A stretch of DNA of 23,392 nt. Origin: a virus. Position 1 is the stretch's first letter, and each line of letters begins with the position of its first letter. Shown here piece by piece: positions 1 to 8,900 of this stretch. The position numbers and the translations under genes were made by a program. Location: the IMG/VR virus record IMGVR_UViG_3300010883_000503, positions 1 through 23,392 of that record; one strand, given 5' to 3'. Under the pieces are notes generated by a model, which was not told where the DNA came from, ran no database searches, and worked only from the letters and a program-made list of their open reading frames with translations.

Positions 1-2
1 CC

Positions 3-995
3 GGCGACACCGGCGGCTATGAGGGTAATACATTTGAAGATATCTTCGATGACTTCTTCGCCGGAATTAGAATTTGTTTTATACCCCCATATGGAATATT
101 CAGCGCCAAAATCACGGTCGGCACCGCCGAAGACGCGGACCCGGCCCCGGGAGTCTCGAAGGGCAAGGGCGCATCGACGGCATCGATTGCTGCCTCACGC
201 GTATTTAACGACTATGATCTCACGGAGTTTATTGGCAATGAATTCAGTAGTGCCTCCGTAATCCGTCATCGAGCCTTTCATCACGAACCGGGCGAGTACT
301 CGATCGTCGATAACCGCGCCCCCCAACGCGCCATCCCCATAGTTTCGGCCGAGAAGTCGTACAAAGGCAAGGACGCGTACACCGAGTTCGCGGAACCAGA
401 AGGGTTCGGGACACTTAATTGGTTCAAGCCCGGAATGATAGACTGTATGATCGCCGAGTTAACCGCGAAGCCGGAATACAAGACATTGTTTGAATATTGT
501 TTCTCCTTTGCTCGCTTTAATTCAATTTGGGCAACATATACAATTAATGCGTTCCTTCCATCAATCGGCTCTGCTGATCCGGAGTACAAAAAAGTTAACA
601 CAATCGGCGGGCCTAAGTGGAAAGACAGAGATGAGATAGATGATCCAGATGCTGATGAACCCACGGGCGATTCGTCTAATGCCGATGAATTTGGCGGAGT
701 TGGCACCGGCAACGACGGCTGGATTGCTAAGCCCACAGAGGCCGGCGGCGGTAAGCCCGTTACTTTCACCCCCGGCTTCAGAGGTTGGGATAGGAAGACT
801 TTCAATCGCTCGAAGAAGTTCGCAAGAATCTTATTTAATACTTCTTATAAGGGCAGTGATAACGAATATGAGAAGGACAAAGGCGGAGCGAAAGCTGATA
901 GAAAGAGACTCCGTAATACCACCAACTTGGATCTTGGCTTTGGATGGCTCTTTAAAAAGAGGCAAGTTCCTAAGCCTCCGGAAGAATGTGACTAA
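3..995 (+). CDS. Putative virion structural protein, C-terminal part (5' truncated)
   Basis: The reading frame is open from base 3 to a TAA at 993-995, giving the last 330 residues of a longer protein; no start is visible. An internal ATG at 435 exists, but the frame upstream is open and protein-like, so I do not use it. The visible part starts with an acidic/aromatic stretch (FEDIFDDFFAGIRICFIPPY), has a probably helical segment around residues 150-190 (KTLFEYCFSFARFNS), then an acidic Asp/Gly-rich low-complexity stretch near residues 210-250, and ends in a Lys/Arg-rich tail. No catalytic motif is apparent. It lies 22 bp upstream of the gp25-like gene on the same strand, so a baseplate or tail role is likely from context. 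I do not recognise the family firmly; the segment resembles C-terminal regions of large structural proteins I recall from marine phages, which is memory and not a search result. Confidence 0.75.
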   Translation, partial: GDTGGYEGNTFEDIFDDFFAGIRICFIPPYGIFSAKITVGTAEDADPAPGVSKGKGASTASIAASRVFNDYDLTEFIGNEFSSASVIRHRAFHHEPGEYSIVDNRAPQRAIPIVSAEKSYKGKDAYTEFAEPEGFGTLNWFKPGMIDCMIAELTAKPEYKTLFEYCFSFARFNSIWATYTINAFLPSIGSADPEYKKVNTIGGPKWKDRDEIDDPDADEPTGDSSNADEFGGVGTGNDGWIAKPTEAGGGKPVTFTPGFRGWDRKTFNRSKKFARILFNTSYKGSDNEYEKDKGGAKADRKRLRNTTNLDLGFGWLFKKRQVPKPPEECD

Positions 996-1001
996 TTAGT
1001 A

Positions 1002-1008
1002 AAGGAGG
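1002..1008 (+). promoter_or_regulatory. Strong Shine-Dalgarno site for the gp25-like gene
   Basis: AAGGAGG ends 9 bases before the ATG at 1018. It is the best ribosome binding site in the window and fixes the start of the gp25-like gene. The other genes have weaker sites or depend on overlap with the gene before. Confidence 0.75.
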
Positions 1009-1017
1009 AGAATATAA

Positions 1018-1473
1018 ATGTCTATTGGATTTGGACCGAGCTTGCCGCTCATGCGTTCTGATAATGATGGGTATTATGCCATGCATAAGGTTGTTGTTGC
1101 CGAGATAAAGGAGGATTTCAAGACCTTGTTAAAGACCAACCCCGGCGAACGCGTCATGGATTCTAACTTTGGCATCGGAATTCGCAGATATCTTTTCGAA
1201 CAGAATGTTCAGCAAACGTGGGCTGACATAGACGCCAGAGTCCGCAGCCAAGTAAAGACCTATATTCCGGCCATTAGAATTAATAGTATCGAATTTATCG
1301 CTGCCGACAATGCCGAAGGCGTACACGAAAACCATCTAGGCATAAGAATAGATTTTACGATTGTTCCATTAAAGGTAAGGGAAACCTTCGATATACCTAG
1401 GTCTTCGACCGGTGGGACCAATATCGTAGAATCTTCCAGCAAGGCCTTGAGCCCATCAGCCACAGCGCTGTAA
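1018..1473 (+). CDS. gp25: Baseplate wedge protein, T4 gp25-like (GPW/gp25 family)
   Basis: This is a 151-residue protein, slightly longer than T4 gp25 (about 132 residues). The family signature is clear: a helix near residues 21-42 (MHKVVVAEIKEDFKTLL), then GERVMDSNFGIGIRRYLFE at about residues 43-62, then a helical segment leading to IPAIRINSIEF and a final beta strand (IDFTIVPLK). In T4 and related contractile systems, gp25 joins gp6 and gp7 in the wedge and resembles the sheath protein handshake domain, helping to start sheath assembly. The lysozyme name often attached to the family is historical; I see no reason to predict enzyme activity. The last 25-30 residues (Ser/Thr-rich) exceed the family core. 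The start is fixed by AAGGAGG 9 bases upstream. The gp6-like gene follows after 118 bp, which supports the assignment. Confidence 0.9.
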   Translation: MSIGFGPSLPLMRSDNDGYYAMHKVVVAEIKEDFKTLLKTNPGERVMDSNFGIGIRRYLFEQNVQQTWADIDARVRSQVKTYIPAIRINSIEFIAADNAEGVHENHLGIRIDFTIVPLKVRETFDIPRSSTGGTNIVESSSKALSPSATAL

Positions 1474-1591
1474 AGCTCGCTCATACCCTAAGATGCCAAA
1501 ACTGTGTTGGCACAGTCGCTTCACAGCACACACAATAATGTGTTATTTAAACTGAAACATAAACTATTTATTAGAGGCAGGAAACAAGCGC
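1474..1591 (+). promoter_or_regulatory. Only sizeable intergenic region, with small hairpins
   Basis: This 118-bp gap separates the gp25-like and gp6-like genes; all other gaps are 22 bp or less. Two overlapping, mutually exclusive hairpins can form: TGCCAA (1494-1499) with TTGGCA (1507-1512), loop 7; and ACTGTG (1501-1506) with CACAGT (1511-1516), loop TTGG. A third small stem pairs ACACA (1530-1534) with TGTGT (1539-1543), loop ATAA. None is followed by a clear U-tract, so a classic terminator is not supported. An AT-rich stretch (1541-1573) precedes the gp6-like ribosome site (AGGA, 1579-1582), so a promoter, RNA-processing site or translation-control element is possible. I cannot identify a promoter consensus with confidence. 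Confidence 0.4.
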
Positions 1592-3388
1592 ATGCAAAAA
1601 AAGAATATCCCAATTAAATATACTAGTAGAGACTTCGACTCGATCAAGGCCGATTTAGTCCAGCATATCAAGAGATATTATCCTGATACTTTTAAGGATT
1701 TTAGCGACGCGTCCTTTGGATCGATTATGTTGGATGCAGTTTCCTATGTTGGCGACATTATGTCGTTTTACTTGGATTACCAAGCAAACGAGTCTTTCCT
1801 CCCGACTGCCATAGAATATAACAATCTTATAAAACTGGGAAAACAACTTGGGTACAAATTTACTGGCATTCCTTCCTCGGTAGGGCTAGCTTCTTTTTAC
1901 ATTGTTGTTCCTGCCAATAATGTCGGCTTGGGTCCCGACACAAGTTATTTACCGATCCTTAAAAAGGGGAGCCAATTTTCTTCAACGAGTGGCGTGGGGT
2001 TCTTGCTGGATGAAGACCTTCGGTTTGACCATCCTTCGAATGAAGTTATCGCCGCGAAGATAAATTCTGATACTGGTGTACCAACTTTTTATGCGGTTAA
2101 GGCCTATGGAAAGGTTTCTTCTGGCAATATTATAACAGAAACGATTACTGTCGGGGAATATGAAAGATTTAAGAAGATAAAATTAGCTAATGCTGGTGTT
2201 ACGGAGGTTGTATCTGTTTTCGACTCCGCAGGCAATGAGTACTCTGAGGTGAACTATCTTTCACAAAATGTTATCTATAAAGATATCACCAACTCTAGGG
2301 CCTCTTCTAAGGACGACGTTCCTGCCATCCTCCGGCCATTTGTGGTGGCTAGGAGATTTGTGGTCGACAATATCGGAGGCCGCTCATATCTACAGTTTGG
2401 ATACGGCTCAGAAAGCGAGCTTAGCGCCCCTCCTGTTGTTGACCCTATTGATATAGCATTGTCGGTCCACGGCCGCAAACACTCCACGGATGATGCTTTT
2501 GATCCATCCAAGTTGTTAGAGACCGACAAATTTGGTGTTGTTCCCTCCAATACAACCCTGACAGTTACTTATCGAATTAATAATTCAAGAACTAATAATA
2601 TCGCCATCGGCGCCCTGTCGAAAGTTGTAAATCCAATTTTTTCTTATAATAATCCGCTGAACATCAGTATATCTACCGCTAGCGGAGTTAATTCATCTTT
2701 GGAGGTCTTTAACACTGACCCGATCGTCGGCGGAGCAACACTTCCATCTTCCCCCGAGTTAAAAACTAGAATCCTAGATACGTTCCCCACTCAGAACCGA
2801 GCCGTGACCTCCAATGATTTTAAGGCCATGGTATACCAAATGCCGGCCAAATATGGCGCCCTTAAGAGGGCCGCCGTCATAAGGGACCCAGATTCCTTTA
2901 AAAGAAACTTAAATCTTTATGTTTTGGCCGAGGACTCTAACGGAAAGCTGATTGCTCCAAATAGCCTTCTTAAAGAAAATTTAAAGTTTTGGATTAATAG
3001 ATTTAAGATGATACACGATACAATCGATATTTTGGATGCTAAGATAATTAATTTAGGTGTTAGATTTAGTGTTGTGGCAGATTCCGATCTTAATAAATAT
3101 GATGCCCTTGCCGCAGCAAAAAAAGCGATTGAACTGCGCTACTCAGAGCCTCTCAATATAGGTGAGCCCTTTTATTTAGCTGATATCTATGGCGCCTTGA
3201 ATGACGTGAGAGGAATTCTTGATACAACTAAGGTTGAATTATTTTTACGCTCCGCCGGCGCGTATTCTACTACAATTTTTAATTTTGATGAAGCCATGTC
3301 TGCCGACGGGAGATACCTTGTTTGTCCGAAGAATGTGGCTTTTGAAATAAAATACCCCAGCGTCGACATAGAGGGTTCGGTGACATAA
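1592..3388 (+). CDS. gp6: Baseplate wedge protein, T4 gp6-like (baseplate J family)
   Basis: A 598-residue protein (T4 gp6 is 660). The N-terminus has the gp6 hallmark IKYTSRDFDSIKADL (residues about 8-22), then the helical block FSDASFGSIMLDAVSYVGDI and FYLDYQANESFLP (about 37-71). The middle is beta-rich. The C-terminal third has the baseplate-J-type pattern: DTFPTQNRAVTSNDFKAMV, then KYGALKRAAVIRDPD, a helical FWINRFKMIHDTIDILDAKI, and a final domain with EPFYLADIYGALNDVRGILD. In T4, gp6 forms the inner ring of the baseplate and, with gp7 and gp25, the core bundle of each wedge. The ATG at 1592 is preceded by AGGA 9 bases upstream and gives the complete N-terminal motif. The gene order gp25-gp6 followed by a protein with a gpI/gp7-like segment matches a conserved wedge module. 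No missing region or frameshift is seen. Confidence 0.92.
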   Translation: MQKKNIPIKYTSRDFDSIKADLVQHIKRYYPDTFKDFSDASFGSIMLDAVSYVGDIMSFYLDYQANESFLPTAIEYNNLIKLGKQLGYKFTGIPSSVGLASFYIVVPANNVGLGPDTSYLPILKKGSQFSSTSGVGFLLDEDLRFDHPSNEVIAAKINSDTGVPTFYAVKAYGKVSSGNIITETITVGEYERFKKIKLANAGVTEVVSVFDSAGNEYSEVNYLSQNVIYKDITNSRASSKDDVPAILRPFVVARRFVVDNIGGRSYLQFGYGSESELSAPPVVDPIDIALSVHGRKHSTDDAFDPSKLLETDKFGVVPSNTTLTVTYRINNSRTNNIAIGALSKVVNPIFSYNNPLNISISTASGVNSSLEVFNTDPIVGGATLPSSPELKTRILDTFPTQNRAVTSNDFKAMVYQMPAKYGALKRAAVIRDPDSFKRNLNLYVLAEDSNGKLIAPNSLLKENLKFWINRFKMIHDTIDILDAKIINLGVRFSVVADSDLNKYDALAAAKKAIELRYSEPLNIGEPFYLADIYGALNDVRGILDTTKVELFLRSAGAYSTTIFNFDEAMSADGRYLVCPKNVAFEIKYPSVDIEGSVT

Positions 3389-3389
3389 A

Positions 3390-5912
3390 ATGGCTATTAA
3401 AAGATATATTGCTAACGCTGATACAACTATAACTAATGCTTACCGTGCAAACTTAAGAACTCGCGGAACAGGTGCCAATATGGGCGCCTCGGATATTCTG
3501 GAAACCTTTTCAATCTATGGTCAAGCTTCTGGAAGTACCGGCCTTTCCTCAGAACTTTCAAGAATTCTGATAAAATTCCCAGTAACCGACATGTCAACGG
3601 ATCGTACAAATAGCGCAGTCCCGGCATCTGGAAGTGTTAAATGGGTCTTGAGGATGTACAACGCCGAACACGGCCAGACATTGCCAAGAGACTTTACTTT
3701 AAACGTGTATCCGGTATCTAAAGATTGGGAAGAGGGCACTGGTCTCGATATGGAAGAGTATACAGATCTTACCGATGATAAGGCCGGCACCAATTGGATA
3801 AATGCAAATAGGAATTATACCGCTGCTACTGCGACATTTGTAGGAACTGCTGACTTGGACGATGCAAGTGGCACATCTTTGATCTTGGTAAATGCTGATG
3901 CATCAACTGTAACATTTACTACGGACCCCACTCTCAATTTCGGTGATGTCACCGCCGACACTGGCGACGCAGCGGCCACAGCGACAATTGTGGGAACTGC
4001 TGCTTTGGATGACGAAAACGGTACAAATATGATATTGACAAATGCTGATGGGTCAACTGTAACCTTCCACACCGACCCTACTAAGAACTTTGGTGATACT
4101 TCTTCCGACGGAGGCGATCATATATGGGAAGTCAACACCAGAGACATTAGTGGTGGTTCCGAGGTTAGGAAGGCTACGCAGGCCTTCTGGATTGCATGCA
4201 AAGCCGCCATCGACGCCGGCGAACTAGACATGTCGATTAGTCCCACTAGTTTCGCGGGCACTGAAACATCATTCACATTAACTCAGACTACTGCTGGGAC
4301 TTCTGGCAATACAGCAATAACTTTAATAACTGGCATGACAGCCAATGGCGAAACTACTTTTACTGGTGGTATGGGACAACGGTGGAGAGTCAACACCAAA
4401 GACATCAGTGGAGGCAGTGAAGTCAGGAAGGCTACACAGGCATTCTGGATTGCATGTAAAGGTGCAATAGGCGCCGGCGAATTAGACATGACGATTAGTC
4501 CCACTACTTTCGCGGGCACTGAAGAATCGTTTACGCTAACTCAAACTACTACTGGGACTTCTGGCAATACAGCAATAACTTTAATAACCGGTATGACGGC
4601 CAATGGTGAAACTGCTTTTACTGGTGGTGATGATGGCAAGTGGAGCACAGTTGGCGGGGATTTTTTGGTGTCCGGCAGCGGTGAAAATGATGCAAAAGCA
4701 TATACATTTAATTTTCCGAAGGGCCACGAGGACTTGGAACTTGACATATCAGAGTTGGTAGAAGAATGGATCGATGGCGGCTCTATATCAAACTATGGTT
4801 TGGGAATTTTTCTGTCGGGCACACAAGAGGCTTACTTTTCTGGCTCAGGCCTTACAGTGCAAGGTGGCGACTTCGGTACCGGAGCCCCCGGGCTCGCGAT
4901 TGATCAAGGCTCCTATACGGCAACTCCAGCCGCCTCTGGCAGCGTCCCTTTTAATATAACTGGCTCTACAAAATCCTATTATACTAAGAAATTTTTTGCC
5001 CGCGGCTCAGAATTCTTCTTCTCGCGCCCATGTATTGAAGCGCGCTGGGACGACACTGTGAAGGACCAACGCGGCCAATTCTATTTTAGTAGTTCTTTGG
5101 CAACTGATACTGAAAACTTAAATACCCTTTACTTGTATAACGTGGTCCGCGGAAAATTAGCAAACATACCCAAAGTTGGCACTAGCGCCATCTATGTTTC
5201 ATTGTTCTCCGGGTCAGATTTTGGGGCTGACAGCACCAAGATGTCCGGTGGCTTTCAAAACGAACCGCCGGCGAAATTAATTCAAAGCGTTCCAATTGAA
5301 ACTGCCAACATCTGCACAGGCCTAGACACCGCCACGGGCTCGAATGTGTCGACAGGCATATATAAGTGTGATGTTACTCTGACCGCCTCCACCGAAAAGG
5401 CCCTGACGGTCATTCATGATGTTTGGCACTCGGCCGACTTGGACGCCTCAGGCAATGAGACTTATTTTACCGGCACTATTCGGCCGCTTCACCTAAGTGC
5501 CTCGCAGTTTGATCCCACAGACACCTATGTAACGACGATCACCAATTTAAGAAATTCTTACTTTAACGAAGAAAAAGCTAGATTTAGGATGTTTGTCCGG
5601 CCAAGAAATTGGAATCCAAATATTTATAACAAGTCAACGACAGCAATCCAAAATACAATTGTTAATAGTGGGTCTTATAGGGTTTACAGGACCATTGATG
5701 AATTGAACGTCGTAGCATATGGCACCGGAAGCACGGAAACTAGTTTGCGTCACACGCACCTTTCTTATGATAATCAGGGGAATTATTTTGATCTCGATAT
5801 GAAATTGTTGGAGACCGGCTATTCTTACGCTTTAAAGTTTGCCTATTACAATGATTCTATAAGCACTTGGGTGGAACAACCTGAGATATTTAAGTTCAGG
5901 GTTGAAAAATGA
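3390..5912 (+). CDS. Structural protein with a DNRLRE-like domain split by repeats
   Basis: An 840-residue protein starting 1 bp after the gp6-like stop, with only a weak GAGGG (3371-3375) upstream, so translation is probably coupled. The N-terminal half matches the DNRLRE pattern known from secreted and surface proteins: SELSRILIKFPV (54-65), VYPVSKDWEEGTG (106-118), GTNW (133-136), then WSTVGGDF (418-425) and LDISELVEEWIDGG (from 451). GTxW and WxTxGGD are normally close together; here about 269 residues of duplicated Thr/Ala/Gly-rich sequence (about 145-413) separate them. The C-terminal half (about 500-840) is beta-rich, has SGS-type linkers and ends with YALKFAYYNDSISTWVEQPE, resembling Ig/Fn3-like phage structural domains. 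No enzyme motif is seen. Its place between the gp6-like gene and the giant wedge gene suggests a baseplate or fibre part. The DNRLRE assignment is by eye and needs a profile or structure check. Confidence 0.8.
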   Translation: MAIKRYIANADTTITNAYRANLRTRGTGANMGASDILETFSIYGQASGSTGLSSELSRILIKFPVTDMSTDRTNSAVPASGSVKWVLRMYNAEHGQTLPRDFTLNVYPVSKDWEEGTGLDMEEYTDLTDDKAGTNWINANRNYTAATATFVGTADLDDASGTSLILVNADASTVTFTTDPTLNFGDVTADTGDAAATATIVGTAALDDENGTNMILTNADGSTVTFHTDPTKNFGDTSSDGGDHIWEVNTRDISGGSEVRKATQAFWIACKAAIDAGELDMSISPTSFAGTETSFTLTQTTAGTSGNTAITLITGMTANGETTFTGGMGQRWRVNTKDISGGSEVRKATQAFWIACKGAIGAGELDMTISPTTFAGTEESFTLTQTTTGTSGNTAITLITGMTANGETAFTGGDDGKWSTVGGDFLVSGSGENDAKAYTFNFPKGHEDLELDISELVEEWIDGGSISNYGLGIFLSGTQEAYFSGSGLTVQGGDFGTGAPGLAIDQGSYTATPAASGSVPFNITGSTKSYYTKKFFARGSEFFFSRPCIEARWDDTVKDQRGQFYFSSSLATDTENLNTLYLYNVVRGKLANIPKVGTSAIYVSLFSGSDFGADSTKMSGGFQNEPPAKLIQSVPIETANICTGLDTATGSNVSTGIYKCDVTLTASTEKALTVIHDVWHSADLDASGNETYFTGTIRPLHLSASQFDPTDTYVTTITNLRNSYFNEEKARFRMFVRPRNWNPNIYNKSTTAIQNTIVNSGSYRVYRTIDELNVVAYGTGSTETSLRHTHLSYDNQGNYFDLDMKLLETGYSYALKFAYYNDSISTWVEQPEIFKFRVEK
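3825..4124 (+). repeat. Tandem A units (A1, A2) in the DNRLRE-like gene
   Basis: Two in-frame 150-bp units, 3825-3974 and 3975-4124, encode ATATFVGTADLDD... and ATATIVGTAALDD... followed by NADxSTVTFxTDPTxNFGD. By eye they are clearly homologous but more diverged at DNA level than the B units that follow. They look like the N-terminal half of the FTGG-ended module family found in the next gene. Confidence 0.8.
4125..4640 (+). repeat. Tandem B units (B1, B2) in the DNRLRE-like gene
   Basis: Two 258-bp units, 4125-4382 and 4383-4640, measured from Trp codon to Trp codon; the next Trp (4641) starts the resumed host domain. Both encode VNTxDISGGSEVRKATQAF, FTLTQTTxGTSGNTAITLI and end in FTGG. 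The proteins differ at only about 7-8 of the roughly 75 core residues, so the duplication is fairly recent. This half matches the C-terminal half of the modules in the giant gene (KAAI..., TLTQ...GN, FTGG). Confidence 0.85.
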
Positions 5913-8900
5913 GCATAAAAGACCTATTTGTAAAAAAGGCAACTAAAGTTTTATCCTCTAAGAATCTTCAAGATTTAGAACTTGAGGTTGAGTCTGAAAG
6001 AAATATCTTTGAGACCCGTTCTGATCGAGAGCGGTTTGTTCCCAATGTGAATTTTAATCTACCGGCCTCTTTCGCAAGATATGGGTCCGCCGAGGAATAT
6101 TACCGCAAGAGCATCGAACGTATCCACGACGAGTATCCTTTCGACGGCACTTTTGCGGAAAAGAAAGAGTTTCTCAACGAATCAACTTATTTAGATTTAC
6201 ACATTTTAGATGAAAGATACCCAAAGACAAATGGGTATATTACTTTATCATCCGATGGGTGGTCGACTTCTACTGAAACCGCCGCAGCAGCAGCGACTAT
6301 TACTATTGCCGTAGCTACGGTTGATGTTATTGGCTCCGGCGATGTTATTAGTCTGATCGCCACAGACGGAAGAACGATTACTTGTACGTTACAGGGCGTA
6401 GGGGGTACAACAACTTCCGCAGCAACAGATGGAAATGTCACATCCGCGACTTATGCAAGCAGCACGGATAATACTTTACAGGCCACGGCTCAGGCTGTTT
6501 CCATTGCAACAGCTATAAACAATAATAACTTCTTTACTGCCACTAACTCTGCCAATGTTGTTACTGTTACGCAGGCAGTTCCGGGAGTAACCGGCAATAC
6601 GGCTATCACAATTACAGAGTTGGGTTCCGCTGGTATGTCAAAAACAGACTTTACAGGCGGAAGCGGAGGCGCCTCGGACATCTCCTCAGAGTACGGCGCG
6701 CCAGCAACGGGATCGTTTGAATACATCAGAATTACTGGTAGCCTCATAATTGACGAGATAGGGCCCTCAATAACAGATATAACCAACGATCCGTTGCCAG
6801 ATGCCTTCGGAGATCTAAAAACTAAAAGGATTGGTTCTTTTGCTAACATATACGAAGCGGACATATACGCCACAGGTGGTGTCTTGGCCTATGGCAGAAA
6901 AGGCTCCAGAGATTCAAACCTGAAATTTGATTTAGAGAATGACGGCGTAACTGTAGAGTTTTGGTTGAAGAAAAATGAGTTTCTGCCTGATCTGACAGAA
7001 AGAGAGGTTATTTTTGACCTCTGGAATAAAGAGGGGCCAGAAGAGGATACATATGGCAGGCTTCGACTGGAACTAACCGGTTCTGAAGACGGCACAAATC
7101 CGTTTTTGCTCACTTGTAGATCTGGTGCCTATGGCGACGGGTCTTCCGGAGGATTCTCGTCAGTATCGGTCGCGCCCTCCACAATTACAACTGGAAATGT
7201 TGCCGACAATAAATGGCACCACTACGCAGTATCATTAGCTAATTCGGGGACGTATTCGTCTCCCGGGTCAGCGACTGGAATAATAGTTAAATTTTATCGC
7301 GACGGCGACTTGTTGAACAACTTCGTTACGGGGTCAATGATAGGGCACGTCACCGGCTCTCTAGTAGCTCATATCGGGGCCCTTATCGCCCCGGTGTCCG
7401 CCAGCGCTCCTTATGCTGGAGAGGGGTGGGGCAAACTGTCCGGCTCCCTAGACGAGTTTAAATATTGGAAGGCTAAAAGAGATTCAAAAGAAATTGGAAG
7501 GCACTGGTGGTCTCAAGTTGGCGGAGGAGTTAACTCTGATATAGCGAATGCCGAATTGGGCGTTTATTATAAGTTTAACGAAGGTATTGTTGGCAGTTCT
7601 TCCTATGATTCGGTTGTTTTGGACTATTCTGGCCGATCTGCAAATGGCAAATGGATCGGATATCCCGGCTCTTCAGCCAGAAACACTGGGTCCGCAATTG
7701 TAGACTCAGGATACGCCAGTTCGGAACCAAAAGACCCTATTATTTATTCCGTTCACGACGATGTTAAAAATCTAAAAGAGCAGCTAATAGCTTCTGGTAG
7801 CGAACACGATATAAAAAACGGTTCAAGATTCATAAACCTTTTACCCTCTTTCATGATAGAGGAGGACGAAGAACCCGGTCTAGGCGAGGGCCAGCTCAAG
7901 GACCTCACAAATGTGATCGCCAGCTACCTTGATAGTTTACATGTTCAAATCGAAGCGCTGCCAAGAATTCAAGACGCCACATACATAAGTGCCAGCTATA
8001 AGCCCGCACCTTTTATGGATCGGGTACTAGAAGGCAAGGGATTCGTTGCCCCAGAATTGTTCCCAGACGCTGAAATAATAAATCAAATTTTGAGCCGCGA
8101 CGAAGATCGAAATTTTGGTCTTAAAATTCACAACATCAAAAATTTAATTTATAAGAACGTTTACAACAACTTGGCTTATATCTACAAGTCTAAGGGAACA
8201 GAAAAATCTTTTCGTAACTTAGTAAGGTCTTTCGGCGTCGATGATGAGCTTGTAAAAATTAACTTATATGGCGATAACGTAACTCATCTGTTGCGAGACA
8301 ACTATAGATCCACCGCGGCAAGCAAGAACTATGCTGACTTTGCGCACCCCGATCGCTTTACAGGCTCCGTGTATCAGGCCGCGGCCACTTATGCTCCCTA
8401 CGCCGGCGGCCCTATGTCGGACACATCCGATGTTTTTATTTCTGGTTCCGACAACGCTAGCGGCAGCCTTTCGACAACTGCGGAATGTGAAGCGATTTTT
8501 CCTATAATCCCAAGATTAACAGAGAGCCCCGCGGGCGCACATTACGTTGTGCCCTTTTTGTCCGCTTCATTATTTGGCTGGCACACTCCCAGCGAGGCGA
8601 ATTCGGACAACTGGGCCGCAGCAGCAAGTGATTATGGCGTCGAGGTCTACGCGGTCCGCCCAAAAATAGATTCGAGGGATGCTTATTTTTTGATTCGGTC
8701 GCGACCCGGATATAGCGCCGGCCACTCCTCCGCCATCGCCGACTCAGAGATTACATCTAGTGTTTTTAAGGATGTTTTTGAAAATAAAAAATGGAATTTT
8801 TCTGTCTCGTTTAAGCACTCTAGGGATCCCGGCGGCCATGATTTTGTTTCGGGATCCAGCGACTCCACCGGCAGTATTGATATGGCCTTTTATGGCGTCA

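Noticed and set aside
281-805. Minus-strand frame of 174 codons
   Set aside because: Lies opposite the partial structural gene, low-complexity Pro/Ser-rich, without a ribosome site. Shadow frame, as are the other minus-strand frames of up to 135 codons in the window.
435-995. A complete 186-residue protein beginning at the ATG at 435
   Set aside because: The same frame is open to the window start and encodes protein-like sequence; no ribosome site precedes 435. It is the end of a truncated gene.
1012-1019. TATAAATG resembling a T4-type late promoter before the gp25-like gene
   Set aside because: It overlaps the start codon at 1018, so it could not drive that gene with its ribosome site; part of the leader only by chance.
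1018-1473. Lysozyme activity for the gp25-like protein
   Set aside because: The label is historical for this family; no catalytic motif is visible and the known role is structural.
1494-1516. Rho-independent terminator after the gp25-like gene
   Set aside because: Stems are only 6 bp and no T-run follows, and the operon continues on the same strand.
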